From Brevundimonas sp. MYb52 (lineage in GTDB: Bacteria > Pseudomonadota > Alphaproteobacteria > Caulobacterales > Caulobacteraceae), in NCBI RefSeq assembly GCF_002979535.1, contig NZ_PCPB01000007.1, positions 113,945 through 177,944 on the forward strand: a stretch of 64,000 bases of DNA. The letters are read 5' to 3'. Position numbers and translations under genes: made by a program. The notes beneath the pieces were generated by a model, which saw only the letters and a list, made by a program, of their open reading frames with translations, was not told where the DNA came from and made no database searches. Positions 37,658 to 46,392 of this stretch are shown here, piece by piece; positions within the stretch are counted from its first letter, which is position 1, and each line of letters begins with the position of its first letter.

Positions 37658-38071
37658 ATGTTTGACTGGTTCGGATTTCAGCAAGGGGCGATCGCCTTCC
37701 TGATCGCCTTCGCCCTGGCCGGGGTCTTCACCCTGGCGTTCAAGCTGATCTACCAGTGGGTCACGCCCTATCACGAGCATACGCTGATCCGCGAAGGCAA
37801 CACGGCCGCCGCCATCGCCCTGGGCGGTGCGCTGATCGGCTATGTCCTGCCCTTGGCCTCGGCCCTGTCGCACACCGTCAGCCTGATGGAGTTCGCCGCC
37901 TGGGCCCTGCTGGCCGGCGTCATTCAGATCCTGGTCTTCGTCACCATCAGCCGCCTGGCCTTCCGCAACCTGGTCGTCCGCATCGAGGCGGGCGAGATCG
38001 CAGCGGCGGTCTATCTGGCCGCCATCTCCATCTGCGTCGGGCTGCTGAACGCCGCCTGCATGACGGCGTGA
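37658..38071 (+). CDS. yjfL: DUF350 membrane protein (YjfL)
   Basis: 137 residues with about four transmembrane helices arranged as two DUF350 repeats (FLIAFALAGVFTLAFKLIYQWVTPYHEHTLIREGNTAAAIALGGALIGYVLPLA, then the second copy from about residue 75). E. coli YjfL has the same size and repeat. Inner-membrane protein of unknown function; 21 nt after the DUF2491 gene with AGGGGAG-like GGGGAGAAGC upstream. Confidence 0.9.
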   Translation: MFDWFGFQQGAIAFLIAFALAGVFTLAFKLIYQWVTPYHEHTLIREGNTAAAIALGGALIGYVLPLASALSHTVSLMEFAAWALLAGVIQILVFVTISRLAFRNLVVRIEAGEIAAAVYLAAISICVGLLNAACMTA

Positions 38072-38076
38072 GCGCC

Positions 38077-38688
38077 ATGACCAACCAAACGCCGACTGAA
38101 ACCAAGACCATGCGCAAGCTGAAGCGCTCGCGCGTCCTGCATGTCAGCAGCCTGATGGCCACCGCCAGCTTCTCGCTGGCCGCCTGCGGCGCGCCTCAGG
38201 TCGCCGCGCCCGAGCCCGAGCCGGTTCAGGCCTACACCTCGCTGGAGGAATGCCGCGCCGCCAACGACCTCTCTGACGCCGAGTGCGATGCGGCCCAGGC
38301 CGCCGCGCAGAAGGCCGCCGCCGAGACCGCGCCGCGCTACGCCACCCAGTCCGAATGCGAGGGCCAGTGGGGGCCGTCCCAGTGCCAGCCGAACCAGAGC
38401 GGTGGCGGCTCCTTCTTCACCCCGCTGCTGACCGGCTTCATCGTCGGCCAGATGCTGAGCGGCGGCGGTTATCGCGGCGGCGGCCCCCTGTATCGCGACC
38501 GGGACGGCCGTTATTCCAACGGCTATGGCGGCGGTTACACCTATCGCGACTACCGTACCGGCAAGACCCTGACCAACGGCCGCGAACACGGCGACGTGGC
38601 GCGTCAGGCGCCCAGCCGGGTGCAGAGCCGCACCACGGTCGTCTCGCGCGGCGGCTTCGGCGGCGGCGGACGCGGCTACGGCGGCTAA
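38077..38688 (+). CDS. yjfM: DUF1190 lipoprotein-like protein (YjfM/YgiB)
   Basis: 203 residues. The N-terminus MRKLKRSRVLHVSSLMATASFSLAACGAP carries a signal with lipobox-like LAAC, then Cys-containing DUF1190 repeats (YTSLEECRAANDLSDAECDAAQAAA; YATQSECEGQWGPSQCQ), and a Gly/Arg/Tyr-rich tail. E. coli YgiB and YjfM share this pattern and adjoin YgiC and YjfC. Envelope location is likely. Starts 5 nt after the DUF350 stop. Confidence 0.87.
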   Translation: MTNQTPTETKTMRKLKRSRVLHVSSLMATASFSLAACGAPQVAAPEPEPVQAYTSLEECRAANDLSDAECDAAQAAAQKAAAETAPRYATQSECEGQWGPSQCQPNQSGGGSFFTPLLTGFIVGQMLSGGGYRGGGPLYRDRDGRYSNGYGGGYTYRDYRTGKTLTNGREHGDVARQAPSRVQSRTTVVSRGGFGGGGRGYGG

Positions 38689-38710
38689 ACCCGCTGCCTT
38701 TCTTCTGCTG

Positions 38711-38750
38711 CGCCAAAAAAGAAGGCGCCGGCGATCAGATCGCCGGCGCC
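38711..38750 (-). terminator. Bidirectional terminator between DUF1190 and TonB receptor genes
   Basis: A near-perfect 13-bp inverted repeat (GGCGCCGGCGATC / GATCGCCGGCGCC) at 38724-38750; on the minus strand it is followed by TTCTTTTTTGG. It ends the receptor gene and lies between convergent stops. Confidence 0.9.
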
Positions 38751-38784
38751 GAAGTCATCGCTCAGGAGTGCGATGTGTCGGGTG

Positions 38785-41649
38785 TCAGAACTTGTAGCGG
38801 GCGCCCACGAAGACCTGGCGGCCGGTGTGGTGATAGACGTAGGTGCTGTCACGCACGCCATCGAGTTCGCTGTGGTTCTGGCGGTTGGCTTCGTCGGTCA
38901 GGTTGATGCCTTCAATCGACAGAGCCAGCTTCTCCGTCACGTTGAACGAGGCTGAGGCGTCGATGCTGAGCGTCTCGGTCTTGCCGGTGACGGCGATGCC
39001 GCGCGTGCCGCCGTTGGCTGCCGGAACCTGCTGATAATAGCTGTCGCGATAGGCGGCCGAGACGCGAGCGTTGAAGCGACCGTCGTCGTAATACAGCGTG
39101 GCGTTCCAGGCGTCAGGCGACAGGTTCACCAGATTGGCCGTGACATAGACGTTGCAAGCCGCCGTCGTGCAGTAGTCGATTTCCGACTCGACGTGCGTGA
39201 AGTTGGCCTGGACGCCCAGGTTCGAGAAGGCGCCCGGCAGGAAGGTGAAGGGCTGCTGGTAGCTGATCTCGAAGCCCGTCAGCGGACCGCCCGGCGTATT
39301 GGTGGGCGTGCTGAAGGTATATTCGTCGCCAGCCGGACGGTCGGGCGCGGCTGGGAAGGCTTCGGGGTTCATCGCCGTCAGTTCGGCGTAGGTCATCTTC
39401 TGCTGGGTCGTCTGCACATAGGTCGAGATATCCTTGTAGAAGACGGCGAAGGACAGCAGGGATTCAGGCGCGAAATACCACTCCAGCGACAGGTCGAAGG
39501 TGTCGGCGCGGTAGGGGTCCAGGTTGACGTTGCCCAGCGACGCCGTGCGGTTGGCCGCGCCGACCGCGCTCAGGGACAGGGTCGGCACCAGGCTGGTCAC
39601 CGGCGGGCGCGACATGACGCGAGCGGCGCCGAAGCGGACCATGACGTTCTCGATCGGCTCGATCGACAGGTTCAGTGACGGCAGGATGTCGTCATAGGTG
39701 TTGGCGCCGCTGACGCGCGTCGTCACGCCGTTGAGGGCGGAATAGCCGGCGGCCTCGACCTCGGTATTGACCCAGCGCGCGCCGAAGTTGCCACGAACCG
39801 GCATGCTGGCCCATTCGGTGTTCCAGTCCAATTGAGCCCACAGGCCGGTGTCCTTTTCGGTCACATCGCGCCAGTTGCCCAGAGCGGTCGAGCCGTTCTC
39901 CAGACCCAACAGACGGAAGTCGCCGCCGGACACGCCGGTGTCGCATAGGCAGTCGGCGCCATAGGCCTTCATGATGGCGTCGAGGTTGGGCGAGATCCAG
40001 GCGGTCGCCGACCCGGAGGGCAGGTCGAGGTTCTTGCCGAAGCCTTCGAGCAGATAGGTCAGGTCGCCGATCGAGGTCCCAGCCGGCATGGCGGGCGCGA
40101 CGTTGGTCTTGCGCGCATAACCCGAGCCCTGGGACTGATATTCCTTGTAGCTGGCGCCGACCTTGAAGGTCATGCGGTCGTCGATGTCGAACTCGAAGCC
40201 GCCCTCGAAGGTGGTGTAGGTGTTGGATTGCTCGCTGGACAGGATGCGCAGTTCCGACTGCGGGGCCACGCCGCCGGGGGCAGGGCCGGTGATCGTCCAC
40301 TGGTTCGGGTCGGTGACGTCGAAACCATAGACGATCTTGGGCAGATCGCGGTTTTCGCGGAAGTCGATCGACCAGCCGTCGCCGTCCTGATGGTCGATGA
40401 TGGCGTTGACCTGCAGCGGGTTGCCGAACTCGGACTTGGAGCGACCGGCCACGCCGCGGAAGCGCACGGTGTCCGAGAAGTCGTGTTCGACTTCCAGGGT
40501 GTATTGCGTGAATTCACTCTTCAGGATGTCGAAGCGTTCCTCGGTGCGCATGTCCATGTCATCGAGGCGCAGATAGACAAGTTCGCCCGTGTTCGGGTCG
40601 GCGATGGCTTCGACGATGTCGACCTGGGGCTTCCCGCCCTGGGAGGCGTTGCGGCTCAGCGACCAAGCTTCGAGGAAGTTCTCCTTCCGGGTCGAGTCGA
40701 GCTTGGAATACAGGCCATCCAGGCTGATGGTCGTCGCGTCCGACGGGCGCCACTGCAGCGACAGGGTCGCGCCGATGCGCTCCTGTTCATGGCTCAGCCG
40801 ACCGTAACGGGGGATGCGCGGGTGGAACAGGCCGCCCGCCGCGTCCTTTCCGCCGGGCAGGGCGTCGGGGTTCTGGAAGCCGTTGTCGCCGCTGGCAGGC
40901 CCCCAACGCACCGAGCTGAAGCCCTCTTCGATCGAGCTCTTGTCGCTGTAGGCCAGCGACAGCAGGGCGCCGAACTTGCCGTCCATCCAGGTGTTGGAGA
41001 TCAGGCCAGCGAAGCGCGGGCTCCACTCTTCGGACAGGTCATTGTAGCCGCCCTGGGCCGAGGCGACGGCGGTGAAACCCGGATAGTCGAACGGACGCGC
41101 GGTGCGCAGATCGACGGTGGCGCCCAGCGAGCCTTCCTCGACCTCGGCCGAGGCGGTCTTGCGGACGGTGATGTTGTTGAACAGCTCGGAAGCGAAGACG
41201 TTGAAGTCGAAGCCGCGCCCACGGTTCACGCCGCCTGACGAGTCGGTCGCCCCGGTCGTGGCCTGGGCCTCGATGCCGTTGATGCGCGTGCGGGTGAACT
41301 CCGAGCTCAGGCCGCGCACGGTGATCGAGCGCCCCTCGCCGGCGTCGCGGTCGATGGACACGCCGGGGATGCGCTGGATCGACTCCGCCAGGTTGGTGTC
41401 GGGGAAGTCGGCGATGTCCTCGGCCGAGATGGCGTCGACGACGCCGGCTTCGCGACGCTTGATGTTCAGAGCGTTCTGCAGGCTGGCGCGGAAGCCGGTG
41501 ACGACGATTTCATCGACGGTGGTGGCTTCCTGATCCGCGGATCCGGTGTCTTGCGCCTGAGCGGCGCCGGCCGCCAGAGCAAGGGTGAGCGCGCCCAGCG
41601 AGGCGCCAAGGGTCAGCGCATAACGCGCACGGGTAGCGTGTTGGGTCAT
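38785..41649 (-). CDS. TonB-dependent receptor, Xanthomonas/Caulobacter carbohydrate type
   Basis: 954 residues: signal peptide (AGAAQA-QD), TonB-box region, plug starting VVDAISAEDIADFPDTNLAESIQRIPGVSIDRDAGEGRSITVRGL, which is the TonB-Xanth-Caul signature, and a long barrel ending RYKF. Receptors of this group import plant oligosaccharides. The divergent neighbours are hexuronate catabolic genes and the shared promoter region holds two copies of the local operator motif, so oligogalacturonide uptake is the probable role. GGGAGGAGG precedes the start. Confidence 0.92.
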   Translation of the reverse strand: MTQHATRARYALTLGASLGALTLALAAGAAQAQDTGSADQEATTVDEIVVTGFRASLQNALNIKRREAGVVDAISAEDIADFPDTNLAESIQRIPGVSIDRDAGEGRSITVRGLSSEFTRTRINGIEAQATTGATDSSGGVNRGRGFDFNVFASELFNNITVRKTASAEVEEGSLGATVDLRTARPFDYPGFTAVASAQGGYNDLSEEWSPRFAGLISNTWMDGKFGALLSLAYSDKSSIEEGFSSVRWGPASGDNGFQNPDALPGGKDAAGGLFHPRIPRYGRLSHEQERIGATLSLQWRPSDATTISLDGLYSKLDSTRKENFLEAWSLSRNASQGGKPQVDIVEAIADPNTGELVYLRLDDMDMRTEERFDILKSEFTQYTLEVEHDFSDTVRFRGVAGRSKSEFGNPLQVNAIIDHQDGDGWSIDFRENRDLPKIVYGFDVTDPNQWTITGPAPGGVAPQSELRILSSEQSNTYTTFEGGFEFDIDDRMTFKVGASYKEYQSQGSGYARKTNVAPAMPAGTSIGDLTYLLEGFGKNLDLPSGSATAWISPNLDAIMKAYGADCLCDTGVSGGDFRLLGLENGSTALGNWRDVTEKDTGLWAQLDWNTEWASMPVRGNFGARWVNTEVEAAGYSALNGVTTRVSGANTYDDILPSLNLSIEPIENVMVRFGAARVMSRPPVTSLVPTLSLSAVGAANRTASLGNVNLDPYRADTFDLSLEWYFAPESLLSFAVFYKDISTYVQTTQQKMTYAELTAMNPEAFPAAPDRPAGDEYTFSTPTNTPGGPLTGFEISYQQPFTFLPGAFSNLGVQANFTHVESEIDYCTTAACNVYVTANLVNLSPDAWNATLYYDDGRFNARVSAAYRDSYYQQVPAANGGTRGIAVTGKTETLSIDASASFNVTEKLALSIEGINLTDEANRQNHSELDGVRDSTYVYHHTGRQVFVGARYKF

Positions 41650-41988
41650 CTGTGTCCTCCTCCCAGTTAGGCCTTTCGGGGATCGTGCGTCCCCGTTCCA
41701 GCCGCCGCGATCGCGGGAACCGGTGTCATTTGGCGTTTGTCAGCCTCTGCTACCGGTGTCATACAAAGCTACGCACAGTTTCCAGCATGTGGCAAGACAA
41801 TGGCGAACGTCGGTTGCCGCAACGCTGGAAGCCTTGATCGTGCCGACCAGAACACCAACGACCGACCGCAACAGATGGTCGGCGAACAGGGAGCCGACCA
41901 TGCCGCCGCCACGACCGTCGCACGGGACGAATCGCTGTTCGCCCGACCGTCACTTCCGACAGCCTGATTTCCTGCTTCGAGTTCCTGC
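41650..41988. promoter_or_regulatory. Divergent control region, TonB receptor / uxaC, with two operators
   Basis: This 339-bp region has no convincing gene. Two copies of the motif ACCGGTGTCAT lie at 41718-41729 and 41751-41762, 33 bp apart, which is about three helical turns, and nearer the receptor start. The spacing suits binding by two dimers or a looped tetramer of a LacI-family protein. The right part (41790-41985) shows nothing clear. Confidence 0.65.
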
Positions 41989-43404
41989 ATGACCCAGCCG
42001 CTTCGCTTGAATCCTGATCGCCTGTTCCCGGCCGACGCTGACACGCGCAGCGTGGCGCGGCGCCTCTATGCCGAGGTCAAGGGCCTGCCCATCATCAGCC
42101 CGCACGGCCACACAGACCCCAGTTGGTTCGCGGGTAACGAGAACTTCGCCAACCCGGCGGAGCTGTTGATCACGCCCGACCACTACGTCTTCCGCATGCT
42201 GCACTCGCAGGGGATGGCGATGGAGGACCTGGGGGTGCCGCGCGCTGACGGCGGGGCGGTTGAGACCGACCCGCGCACCATCTGGCGCCGCTTCGCCGAG
42301 AACTATCACCTGTTCCGGGGCACGCCGTCGCGCATGTGGCACGACTGGGTCTATGCCGAGGCCTTCGGCATCGATGTGCGCCTGTCGGCCGAGACGGCGG
42401 ACCACTACTACGACGTCATCGACGCCGCGCTGAAGACGGACGCCTTCAAGCCGCGCGCCCTGTTCGACCGCTACAACATCGAGGTCCTGACGACGACCGA
42501 GTCGCCGCTCGACACGCTTGAGCATCACAAGGTCATCAAGGCCTCGGGCTGGAAGGGCCGGGTGCTGACCGCCTATCGCCCCGATCCGGTGCTGGACCCG
42601 GACTATGAGGGCTTCCGCGATAATCTGAAGGTTCTGGCTGAACAGACCGGTCGCGATACGACGAACTGGGAGGGCTATCTGCAGGCGCTGCGTGATCGCC
42701 GGGCCTTCTTCATCGAGATGGGCGCCACCTCGACCGACCACGGCCACCCGACCGCCTTTACCGCTGACCTGTCGAAGGCGGACGCCGAAGCCCTGTTCAA
42801 GCGCGTCTCGACCGCCCCGGCCAGCGCCGCCGACGCCGAACTGTTCCGCGGCCAGATGCTGACCGAAATGGCCGCCATGTCGGTCGAGGACGGTCTGGTG
42901 ATGCAACTGCACCCCGGCAGCTTCCGCAACCACTCGGCCACGGTGTTCAACCGGTTCGGCCGCGACAAGGGCTGCGATATTCCGACCCAGACTGACTATG
43001 TCCGGGCGCTGAAGCCGCTGCTGGATCGGTTTGGTTCGGACACGCGCCTGACTCTGATCCTGTTCACGCTGGACGAGACCTCCTACAGCCGCGAACTGGC
43101 CCCGCTGGCCGGCCACTATCCGGCGCTGAAGCTGGGGCCGAGCTGGTGGTTCCATGACAGCCCCGAGGGCATGCGCCGCTTCCGCGAGCAGGCCACCGAG
43201 ACGGCGGGCTTCTACAACACCGTCGGCTTCAACGATGACACGCGGGCCTTCCTGTCGATCCCGGCGCGTCACGACGTGGCCCGACGCATGGACTGCGGTT
43301 TCCTGGCCAAGCTGGTGGTCGAGCATCGCATGGAGGAGGACGAGGCCCATGAACTGGCCCACGCCCTGACCTATGGTCTGGTCAAGGCGGCCTACAAGCT
43401 GTGA
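41989..43404 (+). CDS. uxaC: Glucuronate/galacturonate isomerase
   Basis: 471 residues, full length for UxaC of the amidohydrolase superfamily. The N-terminal ISPHGHTDPSWFA carries the metal-binding HxH, RYNIEVLTTTESPLDTLEHH and MQLHPGSFRNH are further family blocks, and KLGPSWWFHDSP with the final R-MDCGFLAKLVVEHR are typical. It converts D-galacturonate to tagaturonate and D-glucuronate to fructuronate. It is the first gene of the operon uxaC, uxuB-like, uxaA; its stop overlaps the next GTG. Confidence 0.95.
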   Translation: MTQPLRLNPDRLFPADADTRSVARRLYAEVKGLPIISPHGHTDPSWFAGNENFANPAELLITPDHYVFRMLHSQGMAMEDLGVPRADGGAVETDPRTIWRRFAENYHLFRGTPSRMWHDWVYAEAFGIDVRLSAETADHYYDVIDAALKTDAFKPRALFDRYNIEVLTTTESPLDTLEHHKVIKASGWKGRVLTAYRPDPVLDPDYEGFRDNLKVLAEQTGRDTTNWEGYLQALRDRRAFFIEMGATSTDHGHPTAFTADLSKADAEALFKRVSTAPASAADAELFRGQMLTEMAAMSVEDGLVMQLHPGSFRNHSATVFNRFGRDKGCDIPTQTDYVRALKPLLDRFGSDTRLTLILFTLDETSYSRELAPLAGHYPALKLGPSWWFHDSPEGMRRFREQATETAGFYNTVGFNDDTRAFLSIPARHDVARRMDCGFLAKLVVEHRMEEDEAHELAHALTYGLVKAAYKL

Positions 43405-44870
43405 CCCGCCTGAATGAAGCGGCTTTGTCGGCTCTGCCCGCCGACGTCGCGCGTCCGGCCTATGACCGCGCGGCGGTGAAGACCGGCGTGGTCCATCTGG
43501 GCATCGGCGCCTTTCACCGCGCCCACCAGGCGGTGGTGTTCGATGATGCGCTGAAGAGTGGCGACCTGCGCTGGGGCGTGTTGGGGGCCTCGCTGAGGTC
43601 CCCGGGGGTGCGGGACCAACTGAACCTCCAGGATGGCCTCTACACCCTGGTCGTGCGCGACGGGGCCGAGGAACATCTGCGGGTGGTTGGGGCTGGTCGC
43701 GGGGTTCTGGTGGGGCCGGAAGACCCTGCCGCTCTTGTCGCCGCCATGGCTGACGCTGATGTGCACATCGTCACCCTGACGGTGACCGAGAAGGGCTATC
43801 GCCTCGATCCGGCGACCGGCGACCTGCTGCTGGACGACCCGGATGTGGCGGCTGATCTGGCCGACATTTCCGCGCCTCGCACCGCGCCGGGCTTCGTCGT
43901 CGCGGCCTTGGCTGCCCGGAAGGCGGCGGGGCTGAAGCCCTTCACCGTCATCTCTTGCGACAACCTTCCGCACAACGGCCAGCGCATCCGGGCGGGTGTT
44001 CTAGCCATGGCCCGGCGCATTGATCCGGCTCTGGCCGAGTGGATCGAGGTCGAGGGGGCCTTCCCCCAGACCATGATCGACCGCATCGTGCCGGCCACCA
44101 TTCCTGACGACATCGCCCGCCTGACCGCACGATTGGGCGTCGAGGATCAGGGCATGGTCAAGGCCGAGCCCTTCACCCAGTGGGTGATCGAGGACTGGTT
44201 CGCAGGCGAGCGGCCGGACTTCGCCGCCTTCGGTGTCCAACTGACCGACGCGGTCGCGCCGTGGGAGGACGCCAAGCTGCGTCTGCTGAACGGCTCACAT
44301 TCGGCCATCGCCTACCTCGGCGCTCTATCGGGCTATGAACACGTGCATGAGGCCGTGGCGGTTCCGGCCTTCCGGGCCTTCATTGAGGCCCTGTGGGACG
44401 AGGCGCAGACGACGCTGAGCCCGCCGCCGGGGCTGGATGTGGCGGCCTATCGCGCGGAACTGATGGCCCGGTTCTCCAACTCGGCTCTGATGCACCGGAC
44501 GCGTCAGATCGCCATGGACGGGTCGCAGAAACTGCCGCAGCGCCTGCTGGCGGGGATGGCTGAACGTCTGGCCGCCGGGCAGGGGATCGAGGCTTTGGCG
44601 CTAGGCGTCGCGGCCTGGATGCGTTGGCAGGAAGGCGTGACCGAGAGCGGCGAGGCCGTGGTGGTCGACGACCCGCTGGCGGCCCGCACGGCCGAACTGA
44701 TCGCGGCGTCCGAAAACGATGAGGCCGAGGTCCGCGCCCTGCTGACTCTGTCGGCGGTCTTCCCTGAGGCTCTGGTCAAGGACCCCCGCTTTGTCGAAGC
44801 GGTCACTGGCGCCTTCCTGTCGTTGAGAGAGCATGGCGCGGTCGAGGCCGCGCGCCGTATGACGGAGTAG
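43401..44870 (+). CDS. uxuB: Mannitol-dehydrogenase-family hexuronate reductase (UxuB-like)
   Basis: 489 residues of the polyol-specific long-chain dehydrogenase family; VVHLGIGAFHRAHQAVVFDDAL is the NAD-binding start and KLRLLNGSHSAIAYLG contains the catalytic lysine region. By sequence it looks like fructuronate reductase. In the operon it is placed with UxaC and altronate dehydratase, not with mannonate dehydratase, so it may reduce tagaturonate to altronate in vivo; see the findings. GTG start overlaps the uxaC stop (GTGA). Confidence 0.88.
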   Translation: MTRLNEAALSALPADVARPAYDRAAVKTGVVHLGIGAFHRAHQAVVFDDALKSGDLRWGVLGASLRSPGVRDQLNLQDGLYTLVVRDGAEEHLRVVGAGRGVLVGPEDPAALVAAMADADVHIVTLTVTEKGYRLDPATGDLLLDDPDVAADLADISAPRTAPGFVVAALAARKAAGLKPFTVISCDNLPHNGQRIRAGVLAMARRIDPALAEWIEVEGAFPQTMIDRIVPATIPDDIARLTARLGVEDQGMVKAEPFTQWVIEDWFAGERPDFAAFGVQLTDAVAPWEDAKLRLLNGSHSAIAYLGALSGYEHVHEAVAVPAFRAFIEALWDEAQTTLSPPPGLDVAAYRAELMARFSNSALMHRTRQIAMDGSQKLPQRLLAGMAERLAAGQGIEALALGVAAWMRWQEGVTESGEAVVVDDPLAARTAELIAASENDEAEVRALLTLSAVFPEALVKDPRFVEAVTGAFLSLREHGAVEAARRMTE

Positions 44871-44873
44871 ATC

Positions 44874-46373
44874 ATGAGCCGCGTCCTGATACTGAACCCC
44901 ACCGATGATGTCGCCATCGCCCTGGATGACATCGCCGTCGGTGAAATGCCCGAAGGTCTGGACGCGTCCGCGCGGGCCGACATCGCCACCGGGCACAAGA
45001 TCGCCCGGCGTGCGGTAGAGGAGGGCGGTCTTGTCCGTCGCTATGGTCAGGTCATCGGCCGGGCCAAGATGGCCATCGCGGCCGGCGACCACGTCCATGT
45101 CCAAAACCTCGCCATGGCCGAGGACGGGCGTGAAGCTGAGGTGGGAGCGGACGTTCACCCGCCGGAGACCCTGTCAGGCGCGACCTTCAACGGCATTGTT
45201 CGTGCGGACGGTCGGGTCGGGACGCGGAACTACATCGGCGTCCTGACCAGCGTGAACTGCTCGGCCACGGTGGCGCGGCGGATCGCCGACGCCTTCCCCG
45301 ACGCCAGCCTGCCCAAGGGCGTGGACGGGGTAGTGGCCTTCACACATCAGGGCGGTTGCGGCGGCTCTTCGCTGTCCAGCGACACCACCCTGTTGCAGCG
45401 GACGCTGGCGGGCTATGCTCGGCATCCGAACTTCCATTCCATCCTGATCGTCGGCCTGGGCTGCGAGGCCAACCAGATTCCGGCCTGGCTGACCAATGAG
45501 GGTCTGGAGGCGGGACCGACCCTGCGCGCCCTGACCATTCAGGAGGCCGGCGGCACGACCCGCGCCATCGAGGCGGGGATCGAGGTCGTGCGTGAACTGG
45601 TGGCCGAGGCCGCCAAGGTCGAGCGTCAGCCGGTGTCGGCCTCGCACCTGACGGTCGGCCTGCAATGCGGCGGATCGGACGGCTGGTCCGGCGTTACGGC
45701 CAACCCGGCACTGGGCGCGGCGGTTGACCTGCTGGTCGCTCACGGCGGCTCGGCCATGTTGTCGGAGACGCCCGAAATCTGGGGGGCGGAGCATCTGCTC
45801 CTGCGCCGTGCGGCGTCCCAGGATGTGGCGGATCGGCTGAACGCCCGTCTGGAATGGTGGCGGGCCTATGCCGACAAGCACGGCATGGAGCTGAACAACA
45901 ACCCGTCGCCCGGCAATCTGAAGGGCGGCCTGACGACGATCCTTGAGAAGTCCCTGGGCGCGGTGGCCAAGTCGGGCTCGACGCCGCTGAATGACGTGAT
46001 CGGCTATGCCGAGCCGCTGACGGCCAAGGGACTGAGCTTCATGGACAGCCCGGGCTATGACCCCTGCTCGGCGACGGGGCAGATCGCCTCGGGCGCCAAT
46101 CTGATTGTCTTCACTACGGGGCGGGGCTCGGTCTTCGGCGCCAAGCCCGCGCCGTCGATCAAGGTGGCGTCGAACGCCAAACTGGCGAGCTGGATGGACG
46201 AGGACATGGACATCGACGCTTCGCCGGTGCTGTCCGGCGTGGCGATGGAGGAGGTCGGGCGCGCCATCTTCGAGCGAATGCTGGCCGTGGCCTCGGGCGA
46301 GCCGTCCAAGTCCGAGGCGCTCGGCATCGGCGACAACGAGTTCGTGCCCTGGCAGGTCGGCGCCTATCTCTAG
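44874..46373 (+). CDS. uxaA: Altronate dehydratase
   Basis: 499 residues, full length: N-terminal SAF domain (LNPTDDVAIALDDIAVGEM ... KIARRAVEEGGLVRRYGQVIGRA) and C-terminal UxaA domain (GYVRADGRVGTRNYIGVLTSVNCSATV-like segment, THQGGCGG, LGCEANQ, LQCGGSDGWSGVTANPALG, MDSPGYDPCSATGQIASGANLIVFTTGRGS). It dehydrates D-altronate to 2-keto-3-deoxygluconate with Fe/Mn. Starts 3 nt after the previous stop. Confidence 0.95.
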   Translation: MSRVLILNPTDDVAIALDDIAVGEMPEGLDASARADIATGHKIARRAVEEGGLVRRYGQVIGRAKMAIAAGDHVHVQNLAMAEDGREAEVGADVHPPETLSGATFNGIVRADGRVGTRNYIGVLTSVNCSATVARRIADAFPDASLPKGVDGVVAFTHQGGCGGSSLSSDTTLLQRTLAGYARHPNFHSILIVGLGCEANQIPAWLTNEGLEAGPTLRALTIQEAGGTTRAIEAGIEVVRELVAEAAKVERQPVSASHLTVGLQCGGSDGWSGVTANPALGAAVDLLVAHGGSAMLSETPEIWGAEHLLLRRAASQDVADRLNARLEWWRAYADKHGMELNNNPSPGNLKGGLTTILEKSLGAVAKSGSTPLNDVIGYAEPLTAKGLSFMDSPGYDPCSATGQIASGANLIVFTTGRGSVFGAKPAPSIKVASNAKLASWMDEDMDIDASPVLSGVAMEEVGRAIFERMLAVASGEPSKSEALGIGDNEFVPWQVGAYL

Positions 46374-46392
46374 GCGCCGACGCTACCCCTGA

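Noticed and set aside
41652..41837. A 61-residue plus-strand frame in the region between the receptor and uxaC
   Set aside because: No ribosome-binding site or recognisable sequence; it covers the two operator copies.
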